A DNA stretch of 12,548 bases. It comes from JABWAJ01 sp046153985 (GTDB lineage: Bacteria; Bacteroidota; Bacteroidia; Chitinophagales; Saprospiraceae). The stretch is taken from NCBI GenBank assembly GCA_046153985.1, contig JBJXFD010000451.1, positions 1 to 12,548 of the forward strand, read 5' to 3'. How positions within the stretch are numbered: the stretch's first letter is position 1; each line of letters starts with the position of its first letter. The notes beneath the pieces were generated by a model. It was not told the origin of the DNA. It made no database searches and saw nothing but the letters and a program-made list of their open reading frames with translations. Shown here one piece after another: positions 6,869 through 12,548 of this stretch. The position numbers and the translations under genes were made by a program.

Positions 6869-7852
6869 TCAGGCTCTGCCTGATCTAACCCTAACCGCCA
6901 TTCCCAACCTTTTCAACCCCAGCTCATATTCAATCAACCTTCGGCTGGCTTCCGCCAAATCCACCATCCGGAAACGCAGCAACTGCCCCGTTTTTGCCTG
7001 TGCAATTTTAGGCAAATCCACGGCAATAACCTGTGCAATGCGCGGAAAACCGCCCGTCGTTTGTGCATCAGCCATCAGTATCGCCGGATCGTCGCCGGGC
7101 GGTACCTGAATGGCTCCGGGACAGACGCCTGTGGAATATAGTTCTGCAAAGGTATGCCCCAAAACGGAAAGTCCTTCCATACGAACCGCCTGCCGGCTCC
7201 GGTCTTTGGAAATCCGTGCTGCATTATTTAAAAATGCTTGCTGCTGGGCTGCCTGCCACCAAGACCACTCCGGTCCCTCCAACACAGAAATAACCAGCGG
7301 CGTTTCCAATCTTGGCGCCGAATGTTCGGTCGTCCGAAAAAACCAGGACGCCACTTCCATTTTTGAAGGCGAATCAAGCTCCAATGCAGCTTGCAAAACA
7401 TCCCCTTTTTTCAAAGCCCGGCCTTCGTACCCTCCGAATCCCCCCGCTAAATACGTAGAAGCGCTGCCAAAAACCGGCGCCAATTTCCAGCCGCCCGCAG
7501 TAGCTAAGTAGGAGAAGTTTCCACCCGGCATTGGCTGAATCGTCAGCAAAGCGCCATCCGGAACTCCGATGGCACGTTCAGCAGGAACCGACCGGCCATT
7601 TATGAACAAAGCGCCCCCCACACCGGATAGCGCCAAACGCCCTCCCTTTTCCACGATTGCATCGAGTTTGCCCCCGGTGCATTCAAGGGTGGCCATTTCG
7701 GGAGCGTTGCCCAGCAACAAATTGGCAAGGACGTGGCTATGCGTGTCCATGGCGCCAGAGCGCGGAACCCCGTAACCCCGCGCCTGTGGCCTTCCAAGAT
7801 CTTGTATGGTGGCCAGCAATCCCGGCCCGGTGCTGAGGATGCGGAGTTTCAT
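6869..7852 (-). CDS. pxpC: 5-oxoprolinase subunit PxpC (biotin-dependent carboxyltransferase-like)
   Basis: This 327-residue protein is the allophanate hydrolase subunit 2/KipA-like partner that forms 5-oxoprolinase with PxpB and PxpA. It was long misnamed a biotin-dependent carboxyltransferase or urea amidolyase. The family opening TIQDLGRPQARGYGVPRSGAMD (15-36) is clear, as are GNAPEMATLECTGG (48-61) and the hallmark C-terminal block STGVCPGAIQVPPGDDPAILMADAQTTGGFPRIAQVI (238-274). The region that usually reads SDRMGYRLEG appears here as KDRSRQAVRMEG, a local divergence. The ATG at 7852 overlaps the pxpB stop by four bases (ATGA), so the two are translationally coupled. A perfect 7-bp hairpin (6868-6884) covers the stop codon. 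The protein is complete and cytoplasmic. Confidence 0.93.
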   Translation of the reverse strand: MKLRILSTGPGLLATIQDLGRPQARGYGVPRSGAMDTHSHVLANLLLGNAPEMATLECTGGKLDAIVEKGGRLALSGVGGALFINGRSVPAERAIGVPDGALLTIQPMPGGNFSYLATAGGWKLAPVFGSASTYLAGGFGGYEGRALKKGDVLQAALELDSPSKMEVASWFFRTTEHSAPRLETPLVISVLEGPEWSWWQAAQQQAFLNNAARISKDRSRQAVRMEGLSVLGHTFAELYSTGVCPGAIQVPPGDDPAILMADAQTTGGFPRIAQVIAVDLPKIAQAKTGQLLRFRMVDLAEASRRLIEYELGLKRLGMAVRVRSGRA

Positions 7853-8532
7853 ATGTTTTGTGGAATAAAACGAACCTGCATGCCCGCGCTCAATAAACAG
7901 GGCTTGGGGGCAAAGGCATCGAATAATTTTAGCTCGGTTTGACCAATGACATGCCAGCCGGCAGGAGATTCGTTGGGGTAGATGCAGGTCATGTTGCCTG
8001 CGATGGCAACGCTCCCGGCGGCTACTTTCCGGCTGATGGTTTTTTTTCGCGGCAATTCCAGGGCAGTAGGCAGCATGCCCAGGTACGGAAAGCCCGGCGC
8101 AAAACCGACCATTATGACCCGGAACAGGGTTTCGCTGTGCAGTTGGATGACCTCGGCTTCACGCAATTGGAGGCGTTCAGCCACTTCACCTAAATCGGCG
8201 CCAAATGCGCCGCCGTAGCGCACCGGAATTTGGATCAGCGTTTCCGGAAGGTCTTGTACAAGCGTCAAAGTTGCACTCTGGTTTTTAAGCTCCTCAACTA
8301 CTGCTGCTGCCGGAATGCCCAACGCTGGTTGTCGCATGAACACTTCCATGGGATCGAAATGTACGGTCAGGGTCACAAAAGCGGGCACGGTAGCCAAAAG
8401 TCCCGGGAACGGGCGTTTCTGCAACAGGGCATCGAGCGCTTGCACCTGTTGCCAGACCCCTTCTTCCGGCTTTTCGCCAAAAGTGACGCAAACGGCGGAT
8501 TCGCTTAGGATGGAATAGGTTGGGAACAACAT
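7849..8532 (-). CDS. pxpB: 5-oxoprolinase subunit PxpB (KipI family)
   Basis: This 227-residue KipI/allophanate-hydrolase-subunit-1 protein pairs with PxpC in the 5-oxoprolinase. Family motifs appear in order: IPVRYGGAFGADL (102-114), VGFAPGFPYLG (142-152), AGSVAIAG (172-179) and SPAGWHVIGQTE (189-200). The ATG at 8532 gives MLFPTYSILSESAVCVTFGE, which is where family homology normally begins. It is the first gene of a pxpB-pxpC-pxpA block, the same order as E. coli ybgJ-ybgK-ybgL. No TAnnTTTG box is visible upstream on the minus strand; the 125 bases before it are mostly short repeats. In Bacillus the homologue KipI inhibits the sporulation kinase KinA, but the full three-gene set here favours the metabolic role. 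Confidence 0.93.
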   Translation of the reverse strand: MLFPTYSILSESAVCVTFGEKPEEGVWQQVQALDALLQKRPFPGLLATVPAFVTLTVHFDPMEVFMRQPALGIPAAAVVEELKNQSATLTLVQDLPETLIQIPVRYGGAFGADLGEVAERLQLREAEVIQLHSETLFRVIMVGFAPGFPYLGMLPTALELPRKKTISRKVAAGSVAIAGNMTCIYPNESPAGWHVIGQTELKLFDAFAPKPCLLSAGMQVRFIPQNI

Positions 8533-8540
8533 GAAAAAAT

Positions 8541-8652
8541 TTGAGTATTGGGAATTTTGAGTATTTGAGTATTTGGTGAGTTGAGTATTCGATCCTTCCC
8601 TTCAAATCTCCGGTTCCTCAAATCCTCAAATACTCAACTCTTCAAATACTCG
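8541..8652. repeat. GAGTATTTGA direct and inverted short repeats
   Basis: TTGAGTATTTGAGTATTTG at 8557-8575 and further TTGAGTATT words at 8541-8549 and 8581-8589 face their reverse complements at 8614-8652 (for example CAAATACTCAACTC at 8627-8640 and CAAATACTC at 8643-8651). The block fills the spacer between the PorE-like gene and pxpB and begins 5 bases past the upstream stop codon. It can fold as a long, imperfect AT-rich hairpin. Confidence 0.8.
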
Positions 8653-8657
8653 TCTCC

Positions 8658-10688
8658 TCAATCCCCCACCACCTTAAACTCCGTCCTTCTATTCAGCTGG
8701 TGCGCTTCTTCGCTGCAAGGCGTGCCGTCGTTGCATTGGTTGACGGGCTTGGTTTCGCCGTAGCCTTTGGCCACCAATCGGTCAGCAGGGATGCCTTTTG
8801 AAGCCAGCCAGGCCACGATCGCGTCCGCTCGGCGTTGCGACAATTGTAGGTTATAGGGGTCCGAACCTCGGCTGTCGGTATGCGAACTGATCTCCAATTT
8901 CAAGCCTGGATTGTCTTCCAGCAGTTTCAACAGCTTTTTCAACTCGCCAAGGCCGTCGGCTCGTACGCTCGACCGCTGAAAGTCGTAGTAAATATTCAGC
9001 AAATAGGCGATGCTGCCCTTGTTGTCCGTATTTTTAGAATTGCCGGTTTTGAACAACGTGGTTTGTTCGCGCGATTTGTCCACCGCCGGAAGAATTTTTT
9101 CAGTCGCCGTTTCCGTTCGGAAGGGCAGCAACTGGATTTCCAAAGGCTTGGCCTTCAAGCTGTCGGCGCAAATATTTTCATCGAGGGTGTAGGCAAAAAA
9201 ATCGCCTTTTTCGGCCCGCACTTTGTAGCAGGAACCCGGTGTCAGCGCAATCGAAAACTCGCCTGCGTTGTTCGTAATACCCGCCAGCGCATTGCCGCCA
9301 GCTTCCGGCATCAATTGCACCGATGCGCCGGCCAACGGGGAGCCGTCTAAGTGATGCACCACTTTGCCATTCAATACGATAAGTTGCACCACCGGCGCCA
9401 CTTCAGGAGCTACTTCGTAAGCAACCGGCAACGCTGCTTTCTTTTGGCTAAAATGGTAAATATCGTCGTTGCCGGTTCTGTCCGACGCAAAATAGCCCTC
9501 GCGTCCGTCGGCGCTCACAATAAAGCCAAAATCGTCAAATTGAGTATTCACCGGATTGCCTAAGTTTTCCACCGCTTCCCAATCTCCTCCCGGCAATTCC
9601 CGGCTGACGAAAACATCCTGGCCGCCCAATCCGAAATGCCCGTCGGAAGAAAAATACAACAGTTGTTCACTGTGGTAAAACGGGTACAATTCGTCGCTGT
9701 CGGTATTGATGTTGGGCCCCAGATTGACTGGTTTGCCCCAAAGCCCGCCTTCACGCAAGCACACATAAATGTCTTTGCCGCCGAAACCGCCCGGCATATC
9801 GGATGAAAAAAACAACCGGTTGCCGTCGGGCGAAAGGGCTGGATGCGCCACGGAATATGCAGTATTATTGAAAGGCAGCGGCGTCAGGTTGCCCCAGGTA
9901 ATACTGTCCGTCAGCGTTGCGTACATGATCTCTAAGCGGTTGACCGCGAATTTATCTTCTACGCCTTCCACTTTTCGGTTGCGCGTAAAGTAGACCTCTT
10001 TTTGGTCGTTGCTGAACGTGGCAATGGCGTCGTGGAAACGCGATTTCAATTGTGGTGAAAACAAGGTTGGCTGCCCGTAAACCGAAGTATCCGACTGTGT
10101 GGAAACCGGCACAAAGTACAAATCAAAGAATGCCCTGGCGTTTTCAGCGCCGCCTTCGGGAATTCGCGTGGAGCCAAAAACCAACCCGTCGCGATAAAAC
10201 GCCGGGCCGATGTCGCTGGCCGGGCCGTTGAATCCGGGGTGCGTTAAGGCAAAGTTTTCGGCGTGCGGCGCCATCAACTCCTCTTCGTATTCGCAGGCCC
10301 GCAGCAATTGTTTTTTGCGCACATCGTAAGGGCGCTGCTTCAGGAACTGTTCGTACCAATAGGTTGCATCTTCGCATTTGCCGTTGCGCTGCAACATCCG
10401 ACCGTAGTAGTATTTTTGGAAAGGCGAGGCATCCGGCAATTGCACAATCTGGGCGTACCAGATTTCTGCGTTTGCGCAATCGTTGAGTTTGCGGTAAGCT
10501 TCGGCAATCGCCGCTTTTGCTTCCGGCAGGTCGCGCTTTTCCAGCACCTGTTTATACAGGTCAATGGCCGCTCCGTAGTTGAGCGTTTCCATATAGAATT
10601 GCGCTTTTTTCAATTTTGCCTGTTGGGCAAAGCCTGGCAACGAAACCGCGCCGAGGAGGAGAATCAGCAGACAGGTTTGTTTTCTCAT
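8658..10688 (-). CDS. PorE-like envelope protein: TPR, PD40 propeller, CRD and OmpA domains
   Basis: This envelope protein probably links the outer membrane region to peptidoglycan. Using the ATG at 10688 it has 676 residues; an ATG at 10697 adds MYA. A signal peptide ends near GFAQQ (about residue 22). Residues below are numbered from 10697. TPR-like helices span about 28-130. A PD40/WD40-like propeller follows (about 160-430) with blades such as PALSPDGNRLFFSSD and ADGREGYFASDRTGNDDIY. A carboxypeptidase-regulatory-like fold lies at about 442-525, and an OmpA domain at 565-679. In the latter, HTDSRG (D608) and NRRTEF (R671) are the residues that bind diaminopimelate. This order matches PorE (PG1058) of the Porphyromonas type IX secretion system. 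Bacteroidota carry several paralogues of this build, so a T9SS role is likely but not certain. Confidence 0.88.
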   Translation of the reverse strand: MRKQTCLLILLLGAVSLPGFAQQAKLKKAQFYMETLNYGAAIDLYKQVLEKRDLPEAKAAIAEAYRKLNDCANAEIWYAQIVQLPDASPFQKYYYGRMLQRNGKCEDATYWYEQFLKQRPYDVRKKQLLRACEYEEELMAPHAENFALTHPGFNGPASDIGPAFYRDGLVFGSTRIPEGGAENARAFFDLYFVPVSTQSDTSVYGQPTLFSPQLKSRFHDAIATFSNDQKEVYFTRNRKVEGVEDKFAVNRLEIMYATLTDSITWGNLTPLPFNNTAYSVAHPALSPDGNRLFFSSDMPGGFGGKDIYVCLREGGLWGKPVNLGPNINTDSDELYPFYHSEQLLYFSSDGHFGLGGQDVFVSRELPGGDWEAVENLGNPVNTQFDDFGFIVSADGREGYFASDRTGNDDIYHFSQKKAALPVAYEVAPEVAPVVQLIVLNGKVVHHLDGSPLAGASVQLMPEAGGNALAGITNNAGEFSIALTPGSCYKVRAEKGDFFAYTLDENICADSLKAKPLEIQLLPFRTETATEKILPAVDKSREQTTLFKTGNSKNTDNKGSIAYLLNIYYDFQRSSVRADGLGELKKLLKLLEDNPGLKLEISSHTDSRGSDPYNLQLSQRRADAIVAWLASKGIPADRLVAKGYGETKPVNQCNDGTPCSEEAHQLNRRTEFKVVGD

Positions 10689-10771
10689 AGCATACAACTG
10701 GTTTATTTCTTCGGATACGAAACCAAAGCAGTTTTGTTACAATCCGCATCCGGGAAGGGTCGCTCACCTTG

Positions 10772-10779
10772 CAAAGTTA
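10772..10779 (-). promoter_or_regulatory. Possible -7 box for the PorE-like gene
   Basis: On the minus strand TAACTTTG (10779-10772) matches TAnnTTTG and lies about 84 bases before the ATG at 10688. No TTG is found 19-20 bases further upstream, so only half of the Bacteroidota promoter consensus is present. Confidence 0.4.
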
Positions 10780-10824
10780 AGTAATCCCTTGAATGCGGCG
10801 CATGAAATATACCACGCCCTACGG

Positions 10825-11142
10825 TCACTTACTGCTTACTTCCGCCCTGATCCAAGCTGCGTAAGCCTCATTGGCCGTTGCTTCCATGGTTAAAATGCAG
10901 GGCGTGGCGTAAGGATGCGTCTGCAACACCGCTTCCTGCACCGCTTCCCGTTTTTCCGGCGTTGTTTTTACAATGCTGACCCACTCGCTGCCGTTTTCGA
11001 GGGCGCCCTGCCACCAATAGGCGCTTTGAATGGGAAAAATATTGGCGCAAGCCACTAAACGCGCTTCCAGCAGCAGGTTGGAAATGCGCTGCGCTTCTGC
11101 TTCAGACTCGTGGGTGATGTAGATTAAACAGATAATAGACAT
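10825..11142 (-). CDS. cutA: CutA divalent-cation tolerance family protein
   Basis: This 105-residue protein has the full CutA1 pattern. It starts with a beta strand (SIICLIYITHES), then the helix AEAQRISNLLLEARLVACANIFPIQSAYWWQGALE, in which VACANI and YWWQG are the family signature. A second strand SEWVSIVKTTPEKR and the LQTHPYATPCILTMEA strand follow, and it ends with YAAWIRAEV. CutA forms a stable trimer in the cytoplasm. It was named from copper-tolerance mutants of E. coli, but its real function is unsettled. The ATG at 11142 fits the family start exactly. It lies upstream of the PorE-like gene on the same strand with a 136-base gap and diverges from the membrane-protein gene. No clear promoter box is seen in front of it. 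Confidence 0.93.
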   Translation of the reverse strand: MSIICLIYITHESEAEAQRISNLLLEARLVACANIFPIQSAYWWQGALENGSEWVSIVKTTPEKREAVQEAVLQTHPYATPCILTMEATANEAYAAWIRAEVSSK

Positions 11143-11193
11143 TAGATTTTAGATATTAGACACTCAACATGGAAATCCGGATTAATTGAAAAG

Positions 11194-11201
11194 TATCTTT
11201 G
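11194..11201 (+). promoter_or_regulatory. Possible -7 box for the membrane-protein gene
   Basis: TATCTTTG fits the Bacteroidota -7 consensus TAnnTTTG. It overlaps the TTG codon at 11199 that would give the longest reading frame. A transcript starting just after it would have a leader of about 20 bases before the GTG at 11229. No matching TTG is found 19-20 bases upstream. Confidence 0.45.
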
Positions 11202-11228
11202 TTTTTCAAGAAACAAAAAACAAGTCCT

Positions 11229-12101
11229 GTGACGAACCGAACCCTTTTGCAACATCCGCTGCTCCAGCCCCTTTTGCTGCTTCAGGTAGCCGCGGCCTGC
11301 GTTTTTGCTGGCCGCGCCTGGCAGCATCTCCGCTTCGATGCGCCTTACCGCACCCTGCTTTGGGACGAACGCTGGATGAAAAGTATCGTAGCCGCTTTCG
11401 GCACGAATTGGTCCGATTACGTAACAAGTCCTCGCGTGGATGGGGCAATTGACGCTTTTACCCGCGGCATGGGCTGGTTTTATGTCTTGTGTGCCGTTTG
11501 TGCGATCGCTTTGCCCCGGTTGGGACGCCCGGCTTCCTGGATCGTCACAGCAGGCGGCGTTGGACTGGTCTTGCTGGCTTTTTTGTTCACGAAAGAAAAG
11601 TTCTTTTTTGCCGGCGAGTTTTTTGAATTCGCCCTTCAATGTGGAACGCCCTTCTTTTTGGTTTGGTTGAACCGCCACGGCGCGCCAACGCCCGGGTTCA
11701 TCCGATGGCTGAAAATCGCCATCGCGTTCACCTTCATCTGCCACGGCCTCTACGCCGCGGGTTTTTACCCCCGCCCCGGCAATTACATCGAAATGACCAT
11801 GAAAATCCTGCATTTCGACGAACAACAGTCTGTCGTGTTCCTGAACATCGCCGGCACGCTCGATTTTCTACTCAGCATTTGTATCTTTTTGCCCTGGCGC
11901 CAACCCGTCCTCATCGCACTTGCCTACGCCGTTTTTTGGGGAACCGCAACTTCACTGGCTCGCACCTGGGCCTATTTCAACCCGGAATTTTGGGACAATT
12001 CTTTGGAGCAATGGCTCCACGAAACGGTCTTCCGCCTGCCGCATGCCCTTGGGCCGCTGGTTGCTTTGGTCAGCATTTCGGCGGCACGGCCCAAGAGGTG
12101 A
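11229..12101 (+). CDS. Polytopic inner-membrane protein of unknown function
   Basis: This is a membrane protein of about 290 residues with roughly six or seven hydrophobic segments. They include LLLLQVAAACVFAG near the N-terminus, WFYVLCAVCAIAL, WIVTAGGVGLVLLAFLF, LKIAIAFTFICHGLYAAGF, VVFLNIAGTLDFLLSICIFL, VLIALAYAVFWGTATSLA and LGPLVALVSISA. The middle-to-C-terminal part (HGLYAAGFYPRP followed by GTLDFLLSICIF) faintly recalls DoxX-like proteins, but I do not claim membership. The frame is open from a TTG at 11199; I prefer the GTG at 11229 because the TTG falls inside a TAnnTTTG promoter-like box. The gene diverges from cutA and is followed 7 bases later by a hairpin. No enzymatic motif is visible. 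Confidence 0.75.
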   Translation: MTNRTLLQHPLLQPLLLLQVAAACVFAGRAWQHLRFDAPYRTLLWDERWMKSIVAAFGTNWSDYVTSPRVDGAIDAFTRGMGWFYVLCAVCAIALPRLGRPASWIVTAGGVGLVLLAFLFTKEKFFFAGEFFEFALQCGTPFFLVWLNRHGAPTPGFIRWLKIAIAFTFICHGLYAAGFYPRPGNYIEMTMKILHFDEQQSVVFLNIAGTLDFLLSICIFLPWRQPVLIALAYAVFWGTATSLARTWAYFNPEFWDNSLEQWLHETVFRLPHALGPLVALVSISAARPKR

Positions 12102-12108
12102 CGCCCCG

Positions 12109-12139
12109 GAGGTACACCTTTCTAAAAAGGTGTTACCTC
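12109..12139 (+). terminator. Strong hairpin after the membrane-protein gene
   Basis: GAGGTACACCTTT (12109-12121) pairs with AAAGGTGTTACCTC (12126-12139) apart from one bulged base, with a four-base loop. It starts 7 bases after the stop codon, so a transcription-ending or mRNA-protecting role is plausible. No U-run follows (the next bases are TTCGCG), so it is not a textbook intrinsic terminator and may instead be a dispersed palindromic element. Confidence 0.5.
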
Positions 12140-12176
12140 TTCGCGAACCAAAAACATCAGGAGGTGATACCGTATT

Positions 12177-12207
12177 TTGCTATTTTGCCAAAACAACCTT
12201 ACTTTTG
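12177..12207 (+). promoter_or_regulatory. Bacteroidota-type promoter of the antitoxin-like gene
   Basis: TTG (12177-12179), 20 bases, then TACTTTTG (12200-12207) matches the TTG-N19/20-TAnnTTTG consensus. It lies 16 bases before the ATG at 12224, so the leader would be very short. Confidence 0.65.
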
Positions 12208-12223
12208 TAAAAAAGACCACGCC

Positions 12224-12433
12224 ATGACCATGTCTGCGGCTTTAAATAATGCACAATTGGAAATCCTGCAACTGTTCGCTTCCGACCTCTCGGAAGAGGA
12301 ACTATCGGATTTGCGTCAAGCGCTTATCGAATTTCGCTACCAGCGTTTGCAAAAGGCAATGGATAAACTTGACCTTACTCCGGATCAACTCAGACAATGG
12401 GAATCGGAACACCTTCGCACGCCGTACAATTGA
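12224..12433 (+). CDS. Small antitoxin-like protein ending HLRTPYN
   Basis: This 69-residue acidic, helical protein starts MTMSAALNNAQLEILQLFASDLSEEELSDLRQAL and ends SEHLRTPYN. The pattern (LN-AQ-EILKLF--DLSEE-L-ELR at the start and HLRTPYK/N at the very end) is one I know from small proteins of Bacteroidota and Cyanobacteria that sit just upstream of PIN-domain toxins and act as probable antitoxins. The second ATG (residue 3, 12230) is an alternative start. It has its own promoter-like sequence 16 bases upstream. No complete toxin gene follows; instead, about 21 codons resembling a toxin C-terminus directly abut it. The family call is from memory of conserved sequence, so moderate confidence. 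Confidence 0.75.
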   Translation: MTMSAALNNAQLEILQLFASDLSEEELSDLRQALIEFRYQRLQKAMDKLDLTPDQLRQWESEHLRTPYN

Positions 12434-12497
12434 TTTTCCTAAAGTTCGAATCCTGAATAAAAAAGAGTTTATTGTGCTGCTTGAGCAGTTGGGGTAG
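12432..12497 (+). pseudogene. Possible C-terminal stub of a deleted PIN-type toxin
   Basis: Right at the antitoxin stop, another frame reads DFPKVRILNKKEFIVLLEQLG and then stops at 12497. The pattern FPKV-IL---EF---L resembles the C-terminal end of PIN-domain toxins of the COG1569 kind, which normally follow this antitoxin family immediately. The remaining roughly 110 residues, including the DTNV motif and acidic active site, are missing. This suggests an internal deletion that fused the antitoxin end to the toxin end. The match is short, so this remains a hypothesis. Confidence 0.4.
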
Positions 12498-12514
12498 ATG
12501 GCTTCTTCAGCCTG

Positions 12515-12548
12515 TGCCTCTTTTTGTCTGAACCAGAATTCTCAGAAT
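12515..12548. repeat. Possible start of a dispersed CTGAACCAGAATT-type repeat, cut by the window end
   Basis: CTTTTTGTCTGAACCAGAAT and the following TCTCAGAAT resemble the degenerate (T)CTGAA-CAGGATT--CAGGAT repeats I recall from intergenic DNA of Bacteroidota. Only the first part is visible, so the call is weak. Confidence 0.3.

Noticed and set aside
6868..6884. Perfect 7-bp hairpin at the pxpC stop as an intrinsic terminator
   Set aside because: No U-run follows it on the minus strand and the stem overlaps the last coding bases, so a terminator call is not supported.
11142..11825. Minus-strand open frame of 227 codons opposite the membrane-protein gene
   Set aside because: It overlaps the plus-strand membrane protein, has no family-like motif, and its sequence is low-complexity and Gln/Arg/Gly-rich as expected of an antisense shadow frame.
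12249..12497. Full-length 82-codon frame as a separate gene
   Set aside because: Its first two thirds are out-of-frame sequence of the antitoxin-like gene. Only the last 21 codons look meaningful, and they are reported as a toxin stub.

Overview
The window looks like chromosomal DNA of a gliding or T9SS-bearing Bacteroidota, most likely near the Saprospiria/Lewinella lineage. The evidence is a gldA/gldF/gldG gliding-motility ABC transporter set, a PorE-like TPR/beta-propeller/CRD/OmpA protein, several TAnnTTTG-type promoter boxes and weak Shine-Dalgarno sequences. The lineage below phylum is inference. No tRNA, rRNA, phage, integrase, transposase or CRISPR array is visible. No gene-free stretch exceeds about 250 bases.

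Positions 1-4478 (minus strand, read right to left) hold an operon-like block: gldA, a periplasmic protein of unknown function, gldF, gldG, and the first 29 codons of a membrane-anchored protein cut by the window edge (possibly the DUF4340 family). A good Bacteroidota promoter (TTG-N19-TAGCTTTG) lies just before gldA and fixes its start. GldA would be the ATPase, GldF the permease and GldG the extracytoplasmic subunit. The unknown gene carries about 198 bases of in-frame dispersed-repeat DNA, and its 3' end runs into a G-rich tandem repeat that fills the spacer before gldF.

Positions 4651-5856 (plus strand) hold an RsmB/NOP2-type RNA m5C methyltransferase. It is divergent from gldA and overlaps the convergent pxpA by 29 bases.

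Positions 5828-8532 (minus strand) hold pxpB-pxpC-pxpA, the ATP-dependent 5-oxoprolinase that turns 5-oxoproline into glutamate. The first two genes overlap by 4 bases. pxpA follows after a 252-base spacer that holds a long imperfect inverted repeat and another copy of the repeat seen in the unknown gene.

Positions 8658-11142 (minus strand) hold the PorE-like envelope protein and CutA. A GAGTATTTGA-type repeat lies between the PorE-like gene and pxpB. Positions 11229-12101 (plus strand) encode a polytopic membrane protein, followed by a strong hairpin. Positions 12224-12497 hold a small antitoxin-like gene with its own promoter, followed directly by what looks like the C-terminal stub of a PIN-type toxin.

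The genes are mostly ordinary core and housekeeping genes. The most distinctive signals are the number of different short dispersed repeats, one of them inside a reading frame, and the apparent toxin-antitoxin relic. I see no convincing new multi-gene system.
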